Notes: generated from the sequence alone by a model not told the origin. Numbered from the stretch's first letter, positions 21,806 through 34,359 are shown. The stretch is 64,000 nucleotides of DNA from Bimastos eiseni (GCA_959347315.1 OY365814.1:32412387-32476386); one strand, 5' to 3'. A program made the numbers and translations.

Positions 21806-22419
21806 CTTTTCATAGGACACTCTCTAATGCGTTTCATCGACACTTTATAAGTCTGTTCTTTTTGCCCGGGACAACGAATGCCCTAACGAGCCCTTACCTC
21901 TGCTGCTTCCGCGGAACCAAAGACAATGAATGAGAGTGTCTGAGACATCAGTCAATAAATAGGTTCCTTTGGGCACTGTGCCCTACCCTGCGTCTGGCCC
22001 TCTGATTGGTCAGGCTCTCTGACTGGCCATCTAAAATTTCGTTGACTAAGGAAAACGTCAAAGAAGGAAGAAGAAGTGGTTGCAGTTACGCGGATATATG
22101 CAGGACAGGAATCGAATTCCTGTAATGGAGGCCAACAGGGAATGGTCATGACTGGGAAATCACGCTCAGAAGTAAAACGAACATTTACATAATATGTATA
22201 TATATATATTATATATACACATATAAGTAATGTATATATAAGTGTCAATCTTGAATTATTAACTATGTATCTATATGTGAAATAGACTATATATGTATAC
22301 ATTATGTGTGAATATGAAGAAATATAATAGGGGTCGTAAAATCTGCTGGCGATATTTAGACTTGATGTCTTGCGGAACTTATGGCGGCTGGCGCATGATC
22401 TCGGTTCTGTTCTTCTGCC
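21806..22419. other. intergenic, AT-rich patch
   Basis: A TATATA-rich stretch at about 22190-22300. No gene recognised. Confidence 0.45.
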
Positions 22420-22575
22420 TGTCAATCTGCCTGCAACCTGCCTGTCTGTCTGTATCTCTCTCTGTATGCCTGTCTGTCAGTCTGTCTTTCCTTCTGTTTG
22501 TCGGTCTGCCTATAACCTGCCTATATGTCTGTCTGTTTACTTCTCTTTGTCACTATCTGTCTGTCTGTCTATACC
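22420..22575. repeat. degenerate (TGTC)n microsatellite
   Basis: CTGTCTGTCTG units with TAT interruptions. Confidence 0.9.
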
Positions 22576-22679
22576 AGTATTGAAGAGCCACAGTAGTTAA
22601 TAGGCCTAATCGTCGTTATCATCGTCTTTAAGACATCATCATTGTTATTTTCGTTGTCTAATTATCGGCACCAGCGCCA

Positions 22680-22945
22680 TAGAATTATTATTATTATTGC
22701 TATCATTATTTTTCCCCGAGGTATATACGATCCCTCGTGATTCCAAAAATTAGAGGGCATTGTTCGGTCTCATTATAGTAATAATAATAATAATAATATT
22801 TATATTATTATTATTATTGTTGTTGTTATCATCATCATCACCATTATCATCTTCATCATCATCATTAGTATTAGTAGTAGAAGTGGTAGCAGTAGTTGTT
22901 GTTTTGTCTATGGGGTGCAGTAGTATTTGTTGTTGCTGCTGCTGT
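22680..22945. repeat. compound trinucleotide microsatellite
   Basis: TTA/TAA, ATC, AGT and TGC triplet runs in succession. Confidence 0.85.
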
Positions 22946-22949
22946 GGTA

Positions 22950-23140
22950 ATAATATTATTATCAATCTTGTTCGTGCTGGTGTCCTTCGCTTGGCTTTCA
23001 AGTGGCGCTTTAGAAGTTTGACATCACTATTCCTGCTACTACAGCTATTCGTTTTGATTATCATCGTTATGTGTTGAGTTGTGAGCTCCTCTGATGTGAT
23101 GTCGAGTGGTGCTATATAAGTTTTCCATTACAATTACAAG
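22950..23140 (+). pseudogene. LINE 3'-end fragment (B3), weak
   Basis: Plus translation VLRLAFKWRFRSLTSLF near 22978-23030 resembles the FK.RLKT.LF tail of LINE polymerases. The segment ends in GTGGTGCTATATAAG then ATTACAATTACAAG, like the other LINE ends here. Confidence 0.45.
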
Positions 23141-23384
23141 TTATAATCAGTTGCTGTGGTTAGAGTAGATCTGTTACTTGTTAGTGACCGCAAGCGGAAC
23201 TTCCATCTCAATTGATCCCGATTGACCCAACAGAGTCAGCTGACAACATTAGCATCATCCTTTGCCCCGATAGACATCTGAAATTCCATCCACATTCTCT
23301 ACCACCATCAGCAACCGTGTCAGTCGCCAAGGATAATTGATTCAATTAGCTGATAGCGAAATTGCGAGAAAAAACGCACGAGAA

Positions 23385-23800
<416 letters not shown>

Positions 23801-23819
23801 TCTAACCGTTTCTTTCGTT

Positions 23820-24370
23820 CGTTCATCAATTCCACCCACTTATTCACCCAATCCATCCACTCATTCACCCAATCCATCCACTCATGCATCCAGTCCATCC
23901 ATCTATTCACATCGTCTTATTTGTTCAACAGATTTTCATTCCTCAATTTTTATTCATTCCTATACAGAGCCACCCAAATCCGTCCATCTATGATTCGCCT
24001 CACTCGTCCAATCCATCCACCCAATCCATCCACCCACCCACCCAATCCATCCACCCACCCAATCCATCCACCCACCCAATCCATACTTCCACCCACGCCC
24101 TCATCCATCTTAGCCTTCCTCGTATACCCCTCATATTATCGACCTACCTACCCACCATTCACCAAACTGCCCACCCAACCAATTCATCCACCCACGCGTA
24201 TACTCACTCAATTCATTCGCACACTCACTCGGCCATGCCATTAACCTCTGAGCTTTTACCAAATCCATTCATTCGTCCATCCTCAACATACACAAATCCA
24301 CACGTACATACATAATTATCTAATCACGCATCCAGCCACCCACACGCAGGCATCCATCCACGCATCTGTC
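23820..24370. repeat. CATC/CACC-rich minisatellite
   Basis: Degenerate CAATCCATCCACC units, purest at 24007-24085. Open frames rich in His, Pro and Ser are artefacts. Confidence 0.85.
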
Positions 24371-24831
24371 TATCCATCCATTCATGCGTGTATTGCACCA
24401 TTTGACAAATCGTCAGTTACTCATACAACGCAATCGGTATAAAATATACAACGTCAACATCAGCAAGCCAAGCTTAAAGGGCGATGCACTTCGTCAAATT
24501 GCAATTCTGATTAGTCACAATAATTATTATTGGTTTAATTAGCGTTGACACACTGCGACCATCAGTTCTGCTTGACCTCCCTCGGTTTTGCCTTGATACC
24601 AGAACGAACCGAGCAGTTAGGCAGCTAACGCCGACTTAATGTAAATAGTGTCGTTGAATAAACTGGTCTCCCTTGACGGTTTTTGTGGGCGAAGGTTAAT
24701 TTCCAAAGATTAACATTACATAACATCGCTTAAATACAAACGATCAAATCCTATCATTAGAATACCTTTAACGAACTTTCTGTTAACGTATAAAATATTC
24801 ACCGGCTCATGTGTCATTGTAGCCTATGTAT
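24371..24831. other. intergenic, nothing recognised
   Basis: I see no gene, repeat or motif I can support. Confidence 0.4.
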
Positions 24832-25115
24832 CAGAGGTGTAACAAGGTGTTGAAAAGTGGAGGGGCAAAATTAAAAAATTTTGCGCGAAGCGGAAATTTT
24901 TCTTGGGCCTCCCACCTTTTGAATTTTGCCCCCCCAGAAATTTGAAAAATTGGGGGCACAAATTATCTTAACAAGAGTCATCTTAGAAAGTCATTAAGAA
25001 ACATAAAAAAGAACCGATATGGGGGCACTGAGCACTAAACCTGGGGGCTTTGCCCCCCCCAGTTTTGAAACTGGGAGGCCGGTGACCCTCTGCCCCCCCG
25101 CTTGTTGCATCCCTG
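24832..25115. mobile_element. hAT-like MITE with exact 8-bp target duplication
   Basis: The left end CAGAGGTGTAACAAG and right end CTTGTTGCATCCCTG are inverted repeats with three mismatches in 15. They are flanked by the identical octamer CTATGTAT at 24824-24831 and 25116-25123. CA(G)GGGTGTAAC-type ends plus an 8-bp duplication are the hallmark of hAT elements. The 284-bp interior has GGGGCAAAATT/AATTTTGCCCC palindromes and no transposase. Confidence 0.85.
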
Positions 25116-25721
25116 CTATGTATGTATACGCTGAGCCGAACAGATATTCAACAGCCTAGTCTTGCATGGCTAATTAGTTGGGCTGAGACGAGAATGCACC
25201 GAGCACGTGTGGCAACAGAATTAATGTAGGCCCTAATATAATCGAGCATTTATATAGCGGCCTTTTAGATAATCTAAACTACTCTTTGTATGCTGGTCTA
25301 ACTGATGTTAAATGTCATCGTGAACTAGTAAAACACGTCTGTCAGCAAAACTATGCACAGTAAGGTGAAAAGAATCATCAGTGGTGAGCCCACGCAAATG
25401 CGTGGAGTAATTTAATCTGTTAAAGTATTAGATTTGAAGTGAATAATTTACAGTGGGGATTGCTGACAATGTTGGCTATTGAAGATTTAATTGAAGTGTA
25501 ATACTTTCTTCTTCTGTTTTAAAAGAATAAGAAATAATTTCAAAACTTTGAGCATTTTCAGTGTCAATTAAGCAAGTTATTTGTAAGTATCTGTAGAAGT
25601 AGACAGTTTGAGTTTGGTCACAGGAAATAGTAGGATGACATTGAGAACTGAGGAATCTGAAAGAGTTGAGAAATGCGAGACGAAATTTTTTTATTGATGC
25701 CCATAGAAAGAACGAAGTTGC
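25116..25721. other. intergenic, LINE-tail trace only
   Basis: GCATTTATATAGCGGCC at 25247-25263 is the complement of a LINE 3' end. Nothing else recognised. Confidence 0.4.
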
Positions 25722-25815
25722 AGTTTGACGACACTGTGATATCACTAGCCTCCTCCTTAATGCAGGCTTGGGACTGGCACTGCCTGAGTACTAGCAGACT
25801 GTGGTGGAGTTAAAC
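25722..25815 (-). repeat. family A repeat
   Basis: GCAGTTTGACGACACTGTGA, CCTCCTCCTTAATGCAGG, CTTGGGACTGGCACTGCC and GTGGTGGAGTTAAAC. Confidence 0.85.
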
Positions 25816-26224
25816 TGTTAACGAATGTCGTTAAACTGCAACTACCATAATCGTTCACATTCATTGAACAAATACATTCAGCTCGTTATTTCTTAGTTTC
25901 AACATATCCCACCTCTCTCTCATACATTCCTCAACACCATCGGATTCACCGAATTTTCACAGATTCTCCAATTATATCGAATTCACAACATTTCATGGGA
26001 TTATACTCTCGGATTCCTTCCGATTCGCTAAATTCTCTGGATTCCTTCTAATTCCCTCGGCGATGCCTCGTAAGTCGTAGGTGTCTGTTTCCCTCGGAGC
26101 AACTCAGAATCGAAAGGGTATCAATCGCCGACGGCCGATCTCTCTTACCCGTCGTGGAATCCGATTTCAACATTCCACCAGGATTTGACATTTGTCTTCT
26201 TTCGCACCTGAATCTCTCCGCTTC

Positions 26225-26560
26225 ATCTGTCCATCAGTATTTCTGTCCGTCCGTCAGTCTGTCTATCTGTCCACATATCTGTATGACTGTCTGTCTCTCT
26301 TTCTATTTGCCCTGTCTTCTGTCCACCTTTTCATCGGTCTGTCTGCCTGTCTACATATCTGTATTTCCGTCTGACAAAGATGTCAGTCTTACTATGTGTC
26401 CAATTGCCTGTCTGTTTTTCTATTCAACCTGCTTCTTGTCCGCCTGTTCATCTGTCTGCTTATTTGCCTGCGTATGTCTGTCTGTCTACACATCCGTATA
26501 TCTGCATATCTGTATGTTTGTCTGTCTGTATATTTGTCTGTCTGTCTGTCCTGCTTCTTA
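26225..26560. repeat. degenerate (CTGT)n tract
   Basis: TCTGTCTGTC units with TATC and CATC variants. Cys/Val/Ser-rich frames over it are artefacts. Confidence 0.85.
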
Positions 26561-26924
26561 TCCACCTTCTTATCCGTCCATCTTCCAATGTGTCTTTTAA
26601 GTGCGTTCGGTTCATTTAGTAGCGATAGTTCCTCCGATGATGTCTCGAATGCGCCGACGAATCCATATTGAAGGAACGAGGCATCAACCGTTCAGGGGCC
26701 TTGATCCCACGATCGAACCCTGAGGGACTGCGAGGATGCCAGAGGAGCATTCTCATCGGTCGGAACCGTGTAGACCGATACCTCTGAGTTCCCCAAGTCG
26801 GAACACTAGCCCTTCCCGGCGCCCATGCCCTTAGGGTCACCTGATGAGTGATGGAGGGCAATGGCCGCAGATCGAGTCAGCTATCATCTTTCCTGACATA
26901 AATGAACTCGACGCCTTGCACCGT
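26561..26924. other. intergenic, nothing recognised
   Basis: Mixed sequence without a supportable gene. Confidence 0.4.
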
Positions 26925-27025
26925 CTTTCTGTCTATCTATCTGTCGGTCTGCCTACCTGTCTACTATACCTACATATACCTATCTGTCTGTCCGTCCGTC
27001 CGTCCGTCTGTCTGTCTGTATGTAC
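26925..27025. repeat. (CTGT)/(CCGT) microsatellite
   Basis: TCTGTCTGTCCGTCCGTCC run in the middle of shorter TATC/TGTC units. Confidence 0.85.
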
Positions 27026-27151
27026 CCAGCTCAGCCATGCGAGTAAACTGCCCTTACACTGTGCGTGGAAAGATGATTCGGCGAGGGAGATGACTCTACC
27101 CAACCTCATATTCCAAAGCCAAGCAAATGAAGTCGCCAACACTTCGTAAAC

Positions 27152-27421
27152 ATGGACACCTCTCAGGGCAAGCTCGAGGGACTGCTCTTCGTGTTTACTG
27201 TTAAGGCAGCGAGGAGTTTACGACTGGCTTCTATCTGGGACTCCGCGAGGAAGTCAACAGCAAATTCCTGTTCCTTGCTGGTTGTAAAATTTGCCCTCGA
27301 TGGAAAGAGAATGCGGTCAGATTTCACGGACTCCGCAAAGGGATTTGTGGAATTTGAAAGTGAGAAGGAGACCAATCGAATTACGGTCCAGTTTCCGGCG
27401 AGTTATGACGTTGAACTCTGA
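27152..27421 (+). other. open frame on both strands, unrecognised
   Basis: A plus frame of 89 codons starting ATG at 27152 overlaps a minus frame (27163-27375) with no stops over ~210 bp. Base composition is balanced and not repetitive, unlike most of the region. The plus product ends NRITVQFPASYDVEL; the minus product contains NPFAESVKSDRILFPSRANF. I cannot assign either to a family. It could be an exon, an old TE piece or chance. Confidence 0.25.
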
Positions 27422-27425
27422 TATC

Positions 27426-27871
27426 TAGATATCTTAAATTCTCGTGAGTTCAGACCGGCTGAAGCGGACCGGAGCAGATGGATCTAAACAGTTGCGATCC
27501 TCCGGTAAACAGGAGAATAAAGAGCAAGAAGCCAAGGGAAGAGGAGTCCGAGGGATGGATGGCATGAGGAAGGGAATGCATGGAACGAAGCGATGGAGAA
27601 ATTGGAAAAGAAGGAAAGGAAAGAGGGGGGCGGTGGAAGGAAGTCATTCGCTTATGCGTCTATCATCCTCGGTTGTTCGGTCTTCCGGTTTCGCGACATC
27701 ATCGCAATTGCACATTTGTGTAGCGCCGCTCAAGACAGATTAGATTAAAGATATGTCATCAGCAGGCTTGGAAGAGTGATGGATGGGGAAAGAAGAAAGA
27801 TCGGAGGAATTACTGGAAAGAGAATACAACGAAACAGTGAGTCGATACGCCTAGTGGAGAAGTGGTAGTGG
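27426..27871. other. intergenic, LINE-tail trace
   Basis: CATTTGTGTAGCGCCGCTCA at 27713-27732 resembles the complement of a LINE 3' end. Purine-rich DNA otherwise. Confidence 0.35.
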
Positions 27872-27978
27872 TCTCCGTTTGACGACATCGTGTGATAACT
27901 GACAGCTTTATCATCGCCGTCCTCCTCTATGTAGGCTTGGGACTGGTACTGCTCGGATGCAAGCAGTGGAGGAGTTGT
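27872..27978 (-). repeat. family A repeat
   Basis: CCGTTTGACGACATCGTGTG, GCCGTCCTCCTC, GGCTTGGGACTGGTACTG and AGCAGTGGAGGAGTTG. Confidence 0.8.
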
Positions 27979-28294
27979 CGGAGATAAAGAAAAACCTAAA
28001 GGAAGGATGGATGTGATTGAGACGTAGGAAGGAAGGAAAGTAGGACGGAAGGAAGCTGAGGTAGGAAGCAAAGAAGTCAGGTACGAAGGACGGAATGGTG
28101 GGTGAATAGGCAGAAGGAAGAACGAACGGAAGCAAAGAAGGGAGGAGTGAAGAAGAATGTTAGTAAGATAAGAGGCAAGTCATACAGGGAGTGGCGCAGC
28201 AGTTTCTTCTGTCTCGCAGCAACATATTTACCGGCGAATCAACAGAGTATTGTGCTCTAAAAGTGAGTAAAGACACGGGTTTAGACATTGGGAG

Positions 28295-28620
28295 CAATTT
28301 CATTCATTCATTCATTTCGATAATTTATATAGCGCCTCTTCAAGGGAAACTACTCAGAGGTGCTCCCAGCCCAGCCACGGCCAAAAAGAAATGACTTTAG
28401 CAGCTTACAAAAGGTAGGTAGATCATTGTAAGGGGGAAGACGGAGGGCAACCGGGAGCCCATTCAATGTGGACGGACCAACCACCGAGAAAGCTCGACGC
28501 ATCATTAGTGACGAGCAGGCCCTGGACACCAGAAGCTCGCCTTTAGCAGAAGAGCGCAGGGCTCTCTACGCGAAGGGAGTTCATTCATAAAGGCTCATGA
28601 GAGTTACACCAACGATGATA
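28295..28620 (-). pseudogene. LINE 3'-end fragment (B4)
   Basis: Minus translation reads RRAFSVVGPSTLNGLP near 28455-28500, then LPTFCKLLKSFLFGRGWAG downstream. This is the canonical C-terminus of a CR1/L2-like polymerase, followed by the end CTTGAAGAGGCGCTATATAA and an AATGAATG tail (plus 28290-28340). It is the best preserved copy in the window but lacks the catalytic part. Confidence 0.8.
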
Positions 28621-28682
28621 AACACCTCTACAAGTACATTACTGTCTTCGCATATTAGCTATACCTCTCTATAGGTCTATAT

Positions 28683-28800
28683 ACAAACTCATCCGCTGTT
28701 TGCACCCTGACAGTGCCAGTCCCTAGCCTGGATAAAAGAGGAGGGCGATGCTAATGATCCTTGTTATCACACAGTGTCGTTAAACTGCAAGTCTGCAACT
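28683..28800 (+). repeat. family A repeat, near consensus
   Basis: TGTTTGCACCCTGACAGTGC, CCAGTCCCTAGCCTGG, GAGGAGGGCGATGCTAATGA and CACACAGTGTCGTTAAACTG. Confidence 0.9.
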
Positions 28801-29448
28801 AACTAGGTCCGTATATTATAATTATATGCCTTACGCGCTGACACACCTGAAAAGCAGCTCGACGTGTTCGAGTCACCTGATGATCATAGGCCTATAATTG
28901 ACAGAATTGGACGATCCTTTGCCATATAGTACACAGATGAATGTAGCCTATTCAGCAAAGACTCCGATGGTTTGGTTTAATGTGGAAAAAACTCCAGGTG
29001 ACCCACTGCCACGCTTTGCACTAATTGCAAGAAGCGGAAGGAAAATATATGCAACGGAAATCTAAACGATGACATTATAAAAAACTCGGATCAACATTGA
29101 TGATTGAGAAGAGCAATGGATCCAATAAAATCACTGTAATAAATAGAGGTCATATATTGTCTGGCGTCAGGAACAGACGATGATGACTATGATGATGATA
29201 GCTACATGTACAATCAAATAATCGTAATGTACCAATGAAGGAAGGAGTAATGTAAGTTATGGTGTTACCACGATTATGCATGGAGGAGGAGTGAAATAAC
29301 AAAGGCAAAACCATGATGCATGGGAGAAGCAGATCACGTTATGGTAAAACCATATTACATTAATCATTAGTAACGAGTAAGGTAAGTTGTGGTAAAACAA
29401 CAATGCATTAGGAATAAGACAAATTTATGGCTAATAAAGATATAATAG
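28801..29448. other. intergenic, nothing recognised
   Basis: Several short similar segments (GGAGTAATGTAAGTTATGG near 29245, GTAAGGTAAGTTGTGG near 29376) hint at old ~120-bp duplications. No gene. Confidence 0.4.

Positions 29449-29522
<74 letters not shown>
29449..29522. repeat. (TTA)n microsatellite
   Basis: Pure ATT triplets, about 24 units. Confidence 0.97.
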
Positions 29523-29523
<1 letters not shown>

Positions 29524-29824
29524 TGGAAGTTAGGGAAAGCTGGAACAAAGCCAGAATGAGTAAAAACAGAAACTCTTACCTTTCGCTCTCTTTGCTTAAT
29601 TTGTCTTCATGCTCACTTATGTTGCGCTGTTCTTCTTTTCTTCGTTTGTGTCGCGCTTCGAATTATCGGCTGCTAACTGCGACTGGAACTTTCCGACGGG
29701 CACAATAAGAGAGAGAAATAGGAGCCTCGCAGGCGTCCGATTCTTCTGGCCAATCAGAGGAGTTCTTCAGCTGCCAATCATCCAAGGTTCTGCGTCACTC
29801 AAAGGCCAGGAGTGAGAGAAGATG

Positions 29825-30075
29825 TGTCAGGGACAAGCGGACAGACAGAGAAAAAGAGACAGAGAGACATACATAAGGAGAGACAGATACAGCCAGAGAC
29901 TGGATAGAGAGACAGACAGACAGACACATACAGAGAGAGGAGAGAGAAGAGAGAGAGACAGAGAGAGAGACAGAGAGAGAGACAGAGAGAGAGACAGAGA
30001 CAGAGAGAGAGACAGAGAGAGAGACAGAGAGAGAGACAGAGACAGAGAGAGACAGAGAGAGAGAGAGAGCTGAAA
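29825..30075. repeat. (GAGACA)n purine-rich tract
   Basis: GAGAGAGACA units, purest at 29935-30070. Arg/Glu/Asp and Ser/Leu frames are artefacts. Confidence 0.93.
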
Positions 30076-30229
30076 ATCGAGAGACAAAAAAATAAATGGA
30101 AGCAAAGATGGATGGAAAAACCCGGAGAGATAGATTGAAAACGAGAGACACAGCGACACCAAAAAACAAACCACCGACAGATACCACAGAGCTAGAGGCG
30201 AGGAGCGAAAGAAACAGACAGAAGGAGAG

Positions 30230-30286
30230 ACGCATACATACATACATAAATACATACATACATACATACATACATACATACATACA

Positions 30287-30320
<34 letters not shown>

Positions 30321-30560
30321 CATACATACATACATACATACATACATACATACATACATACATACAAGCATACATACATACATACATACATACATACATA
30401 CATACATACAAGCATACATACATACATACATACATACATACATACATACATACTTACATACATACATGCATTCATACATACATAATGACATACAGACATA
30501 CATACTTACATACATACACACATACAAACATACATACATACAGACATACAGACGGACAGA
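30230..30560. repeat. (CATA)n microsatellite, ~330 bp
   Basis: CATACATACATA with rare AAG, TAT and CTT interruptions. The long Cys-Met-Tyr-Val frames on minus are artefacts. Confidence 0.97.
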
Positions 30561-31544
30561 CAGACGGAGAGTAGAGAGGGATTTATGATGGGAGAGAGGA
30601 GGCAGACAGACAGACAGAGGAAGAGACACAGACAGGAAGTAGAGATAGACTTAAGGAAGGAGAGAGGAAGCAGAGATGCAGCCTGAAGTCGAATTCCACT
30701 GATCGAAATCTTAAGACAAACGACAGATCGCGCAGGGCAATCGACTCGACTCACTGTCCCTACCTGCCAGTATATAGGCCTACAGCGCCTGAGCCTCTCT
30801 CGCTCCGTTGACCTCAACAGAGGCGCAACTAGTGGGGTGCTGAGGGGTGCCTGAGCGCCCCTGGATCAAAAAAGTTGATACACACATTATTTATCCAATT
30901 CAGATGAGATTTTATGTTTTGAATTGTAATTGCTGTAAAGGTGCTTTCAGTACACTGGTTCACTTTGCAAAATGAAAACCCACCACTAAAAATGTTCTGT
31001 TTACGCCTTTAGACCTTAACCCACGGAAAAGCGGAAGAACGATCCTGTGTTGTCAAATCGTCTGTGACTGGCGCCAGCCATTAGGTGGCGATGGGTACGA
31101 ACAAATGATATCGGTCATTTATCAGACTATCTGTTCCTATTAATTAGCGCTAGCCAAAACGATGCTATGTCCTCGTTAATATTATCTGTCCTGCAGCGCA
31201 GTCTCCTTCTGCTTGTGTTTGTCTTACCATTAGCATCTTGCATGTAGAGCAAAGTGTGGGATTGGGTCAGCTGGAATTCTCCCCACACGCAACCAAACGA
31301 TCGGAGTCTTCGTTGAATACCTCTGAGTTTTTCGCCTGAGTAGCCGCATTCTCGCGACCGTTGGGCCAGCGCCGACGATTGACCGGTATGCTTGCAACAG
31401 TTCTGCGGCATGGAAAGGGTTCCCACTCCACCGGTGGCAAAACGCGGTTCTCTAGTCTCAAACCTCTCCAGGCTTTCATATTAGCGGGTTAAATTGTAAT
31501 AAATTTAGGGTGGACGGTCAGCTCCGAAATTTTTTATGGAGGGT
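30561..31544. other. intergenic, no gene
   Basis: CAGAGGCGCAACTAG at 30820-30834 looks like the left end of a hAT-type element, but no right end was found. Nothing else recognised. Confidence 0.35.
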
Positions 31545-31594
31545 TGAGGATGATAATGATGACGAAGACGGCGACGGCGATGATGATGATGATG

Positions 31595-31658
<64 letters not shown>

Positions 31659-31681
31659 TAATAACAATAATAACAATAATA

Positions 31682-31713
<32 letters not shown>

Positions 31714-31755
31714 CGATAATAATAATAATAATAATAACGATAATAATAATAATTA
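31545..31755. repeat. (GAT)n then (AAT)n microsatellite
   Basis: AAT triplets with AAC and GAT interruptions over ~200 bp. Confidence 0.95.
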
Positions 31756-31868
31756 AGCCATCTGCGAAGATGACTAGCCATTCAAGAACAACGCCCTCTG
31801 TCTAGTATCAAGCCAGATAAATTCCGCTTTTGCAGGATTTTGTAGTACCCTATTGGAGGACATCCAAT

Positions 31869-32989
31869 CTCTAGAATTATAGCCGAGTATATACGGTATA
31901 TTTCGATGAGCATCGTAGCCGATATCTGTTTCACATGTATGTATATGTGTGTGTGTATGTATGTTAACGTATGCATGTTACCGTATGCATGTGAATTATG
32001 GCCACTTGCATGGACTGAACGGCTGATACCACATCCATCACCCGGCAGTGGACATATGCCTGAGTGTAATCAACATAGATTTGATTACATCTTGCGGAAC
32101 TACTTTCATCCAGCTCATCTTCGCCATCACACTGGCCAACGCCGGTCGCCGCCTCAGATCCCACCAAAGGAGATGCCTCCCAAAGACGGCACGCCAGATA
32201 TGCCCGGTATGAGTCCCGTAAATGCCCACGCATCATCTCTGACCGAGGGTCGCAACCTTCCCGCACCCGTCAACACATTCTCTGCTTTCGACGCCAGCTA
32301 GTCATTGGCATTCCTTCGACGCCTATCAATAATTACACGCAGAGACAGCCCAGAACAAAGCGTTCATACGAATACCGGGGAATTGGCCACACCTATAATT
32401 ATCTATAACACACACGGCTGCTGGAGAAACGAGGCTCAGGCAGGTCATATGAAAGTACTCGAAACTAGCTCAGACTTATCGTAGCATCTCATAATGCTTA
32501 CATTAATACGGAACGGAATACATTTGTAATCTCTGTTTGATACCTGCAATGCAAGCTCTGTTAAAAGGCGATGAGATACAGCTTATATTGATGCCAACAC
32601 TGTTCGCTTTCTGACATCCCCAAACCTAAGCCTAGATAAGGAAGGAGGAGGAGGACGCTAATGGTCTTTGTTATCACACAGTGTCGTTTAACCGAAAGTT
32701 CAGCGTAGATTTACATTACCCAATATACATCGGTTAACTGTCAAAATGCCTGTTTTTCAATCGCCTAATTATAATTAATGCATAACATACCTACCCACGG
32801 TCGCACTCACGCACACACATGCATAAACACACGTACACACGTACATACATGCACACATACATGTGTACATGCATACGGTAACATGCGTACGTTAACATAC
32901 ATACATACACACATATACATACATGTGGAACAATTATCGGCTACGATGCTCATCGAAATATACCGTATATACTCGACTATAAGTCTAGA
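31869..32989. mobile_element. ~1.1-kb element with ~120-bp terminal inverted repeats
   Basis: The left arm 31869-31992 and right arm 32868-32989 are reverse complements at roughly 90 percent identity by eye. Both begin TCTAGA and share GAGTATATACGGTATATTTC, GATGAGCATCGTAGCCGATA and a TATG-rich inner part. TCTAGAATT and TCTAGAAAT at the outer edges may include a target duplication. The interior holds a family A copy (32590-32698) and no recognisable transposase. Superfamily unknown. Confidence 0.7.
32590..32698 (+). repeat. family A repeat inside the TIR element
   Basis: ACACTGTTCGCTTTCTGACA, CTAAGCCTAGATAAGG, GGACGCTAATGGTCTTTGTT and CACACAGTGTCGTTTAACC. Confidence 0.8.
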
Positions 32990-33614
32990 AATTTTTTACT
33001 ATTTCAGGATTGTAAATTACTCGGTCTTCTAAGAGATTTTGCGACTATTTCTTCTCTGTCTCATCGTCGTCGTCGTCATCATCATCTGTCGTCATCTGTC
33101 GTAATTATCATCATCATTATCATCATCAATCTTATTATTTTAATTCACTTATTTTATTATTGACACGATGTGCCAATTTTCCGTTAGAGATACACTATGC
33201 ATTTATATATGCATACGCAGCATATCCTTTATGTAGATCGTGCATACATGTATTGCATTGCATTGTATGAGTCTTATATAATTATATAATTTACATGTAT
33301 TGCTAATTTAAGAATACTGATGAGAACATTCCGATTCGATGATTCGAAACCAGAATGAGAAGTGGATAAGGAAAGGAAGGAAGAGGAGAAGGAGGAGTAG
33401 GCCTATGACGAGTAGGAGAAGTAGGATTGTAGAAGGAGGAGAATGGGAGATGGGAGGCCCTGCTTCGTCGTTCCCTGTGGCTATTATTGGCTGAGGCGTA
33501 GTTGTTCCCGGAAAATTCCGATATCTATACGATCGACGTCCAATTAGCTTTTTATTGGAAGAAAACTCGGTCCATCCACAGTCCTATCAATTTCTCTCAC
33601 TGGGTCCGCTTACG
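32990..33614. other. intergenic, simple repeats only
   Basis: CGTCGTCATCATC triplets at 33065-33130 and TTGCATTGCATTG at 33251-33264. No gene. Confidence 0.45.
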
Positions 33615-33872
33615 TGTGTCTTTGTGTCTCTGTCTGTCTGTCCGCATGTCCATCCGTCTGTCAGTCTATCTGTCTGTCTGTTTGTCAGTATGTCTGTCTG
33701 TCTCTGGGTCTCTCTCTTTTTCAACTCTTTGTTACTGTCTGTCCATTTGTTTCCCCTCCCCTCTCCTCCTCCTTCTCTCTCTGTCTGGTCTGCTCTGTCT
33801 GTCTCCGTATCTGCTGCCTCTGCCTCTGCCTCTCTGTCTCTGTCTGTCTGTCTGTCTCTCTATGTCTCTCTT

Positions 33873-33917
<45 letters not shown>

Positions 33918-33950
33918 TCTCTCCATCTCTCTCTCTCTGTCTCTCGTGCA
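33615..33950. repeat. degenerate (CTGT)/(TC) tract
   Basis: CTGTCTGTC units with TC runs at 33893-33946. Confidence 0.9.
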
Positions 33951-33951
33951 G

Positions 33952-33982
33952 TAGGCCAACCTGAAGAATTCAGGTTGGCCTA
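33952..33982. repeat. 14-bp hairpin with 3-nt loop
   Basis: TAGGCCAACCTGAA and TTCAGGTTGGCCTA are exact reverse complements around GAA, directly after the pyrimidine tract. Confidence 0.9.
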
Positions 33983-34359
33983 GTTAGTTCTTGCCTGCGT
34001 GATAGCGTATACTATTTCATCAGCTTATCAAAAATGTACAAATATAATGCACATTTAAACATATTTGATTTTATTTAATATGTTTCTATTGAAAATAGTA
34101 TGGACAAAATAAAACAATAAGTTAGAAACGTTCTGAACAACCGCGCAATGCTAACCAAGTCGAATGCGCGCTAATACATCGAACGAGCAAACGCCCTATT
34201 GAAGTAGGCCTAAATTTTTAAATACAAATTTCTAAGTTCACATGCAGAGAAGACGACCAGACTTAGACGATGAGACGTTGTGGCAGGTATACTTTGAAAC
34301 ACGCCACGGCGTCAAATTTAATATGGACTTAATGCTTCGTTACTACATCTGGTTTATTA

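Noticed and set aside
29795..30629. Frames of 129-234 codons rich in Cys-Met-Tyr-Val and Ser-Leu
   Set aside because: Direct translations of (CATA)n and (GAGACA)n simple repeats.
32038..32301. Possible transposase or gene inside the 1.1-kb TIR element
   Set aside because: Both strands give frames of 60-130 codons, but none shows a catalytic motif or domain I recognise.
33952..33982. Rho-independent terminator
   Set aside because: The hairpin is perfect, but the context is eukaryotic, no gene ends here and no T-run follows.
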